Source: Saccharicrinis sp963665705 (GTDB lineage Bacteria; Bacteroidota; Bacteroidia; Bacteroidales; Marinilabiliaceae). Taken from it: a DNA stretch of 64,000 bases. The position numbers and the translations under genes are program-made. This document shows, piece after piece, positions 63,655 through 64,000 of the stretch. The stretch is from positions 1,054,001 to 1,118,000 of the forward strand of contig OY762448.1 in the NCBI GenBank assembly GCA_963665705.1. Direction: 5' to 3'. Positions within the stretch are counted from its first letter, which is position 1; the number at the start of each line of letters is the position of its first letter. Below the pieces are notes generated by a model. That model was not told where the DNA came from, made no database searches, and saw nothing but the letters and a program-made list of their open reading frames with translations.

Positions 63655-63740
63655 TAATTTTTAGTTAGCTTTTGTAGTTGTTAGATTCTCTCTATTCAGA
63701 TTGTATTTAAGACTATAATAGATAATAAAATATAAGGCAT

Positions 63741-63770
63741 AAAAAAAGGCTCACTAAAAGTGAGCCTTAA
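63741..63770 (-). terminator. Terminator of the GAPDH gene
   Basis: AAGGCTCACT/AGTGAGCCTT with an AAA loop (63746-63755, 63759-63768); the minus strand continues with T7. Confidence 0.87.
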
Positions 63771-63790
63771 TTATATCTGATAAAATTTAA

Positions 63791-64000
63791 TTATTTTACA
63801 GAATCCATGTACATGATTAATTCACATACTTTTGATGAATAACCCATTTCGTTATCATACCATGAAACAACTTTTACGAAGTTGTCAGATAAAGAAATAC
63901 CAGCTTTTGCATCAAAGATAGAAGTACGAGTATCACCAGTAAAGTCGTTAGAAACAACCATATCCTCAGTATAACCAAGAACACCAGCTAAATCACCTTC
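63791..64000 (-). CDS. gap: Glyceraldehyde-3-phosphate dehydrogenase, C-terminal part only
   Basis: The last 69 codons of a glycolytic GAPDH; the rest lies beyond the window. Visible are FTGDTRTSIFDAKAGI and the hallmark WYDNEMGYS near the C-terminus, which contains the NAD-contacting Asn and the conserved Tyr. Stop at 63791-63793. Confidence 0.96.
   Translation of the reverse strand, partial: EGDLAGVLGYTEDMVVSNDFTGDTRTSIFDAKAGISLSDNFVKVVSWYDNEMGYSSKVCELIMYMDSVK

Noticed and set aside
1..64000. tRNA, rRNA or tmRNA genes
   Set aside because: Scanned by eye for T-arm type GGTTCGANTCC motifs with cloverleaf context and for rRNA-like GC-rich conserved stretches; none found. A covariance-model search could still find a small RNA.

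Overview
This window is chromosomal DNA from an AT-rich member of the Bacteroidota, probably a marine or gliding Bacteroidales/Marinilabiliales-type bacterium; the genus is not resolvable from sequence alone. Support for the phylum: gldF-gldG next to dnaN, two proteins ending in the type B type-IX-secretion (T9SS/CHU_C) sorting domain, two PorP/SprF proteins, Bacteroidota-type promoters (TTG-N19/20-TAnnTTTG), an ahpC-ahpF/oxyR locus of the Bacteroides kind, and almost no Shine-Dalgarno sequences.

Layout. 1-2.3 kb: an exported C1-type cysteine peptidase whose last codon and terminator were split off by a complete IS1595-family insertion with 13-bp inverted repeats and a perfect 8-bp target duplication. 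2.3-5.5 kb: peroxide defence, ahpC-ahpF divergent from oxyR. 5.6-13.5 kb: mostly minus-strand accessory and stress genes: a membrane-anchored LAS/MepA-like putative zinc peptidase, isochorismatase-type hydrolase, DinB, GNAT, an esterase gene broken by an A8 frameshift, an EamA transporter, trhO, a ferritin-VIT1 fusion, an MDP-1 phosphatase and an ArsC-like protein. 13.8-16.8 kb: an SGNH lipoprotein and a three-gene ECF sigma / anti-sigma-like / envelope-protein module. 17.0-22.6 kb: xylose utilisation (xylB, xylA, xylE-type symporter) followed by a ROK sugar kinase. 22.6-29.4 kb: uvrB, an outer-membrane barrel protein with a basic tail, an acyl-CoA synthetase, a TPR protein. 29.4-36.4 kb (minus): rubrerythrin, dnaN, gldG, gldF, lpxB, a small membrane protein and surE.

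36.7-41.4 kb is the most rearranged part. Intact pheT is followed by a zinc-ribbon membrane protein gene and then a decayed, internally deleted second copy of the pheT 3' end. That relict carries an insertion of about 78 bp which matches two tandem copies of the same short repeat in front of lpxB, giving a three-copy MITE-like repeat family. 41.4-44.9 kb: DJ-1/PfpI protein, small membrane protein, aconitase. 45.2-49.6 kb: a colinear envelope cluster of MacB/FtsX permease, Bax-like glucosaminidase, polysaccharide deacetylase and a membrane-anchored unknown. 49.8-52.5 kb: CDGSH protein, NagB-like isomerase, PHP phosphoesterase, a small orphan protein.

53.3-63.7 kb is a cell-surface secretion cassette: a 2454-residue T9SS type B adhesin-like protein, a PorP/SprF protein, a second, small type B protein, and a second PorP/SprF protein. 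The giant protein is built from a higher-order repeat of 465 residues (six Ig-like modules each, four consecutive units) in which units 1 and 3 and units 2 and 4 resemble each other in their first modules. The window ends inside a minus-strand glyceraldehyde-3-phosphate dehydrogenase gene.

No tRNA, rRNA or CRISPR array was recognised. All similarity statements are from reading the protein sequences; no database search was run.
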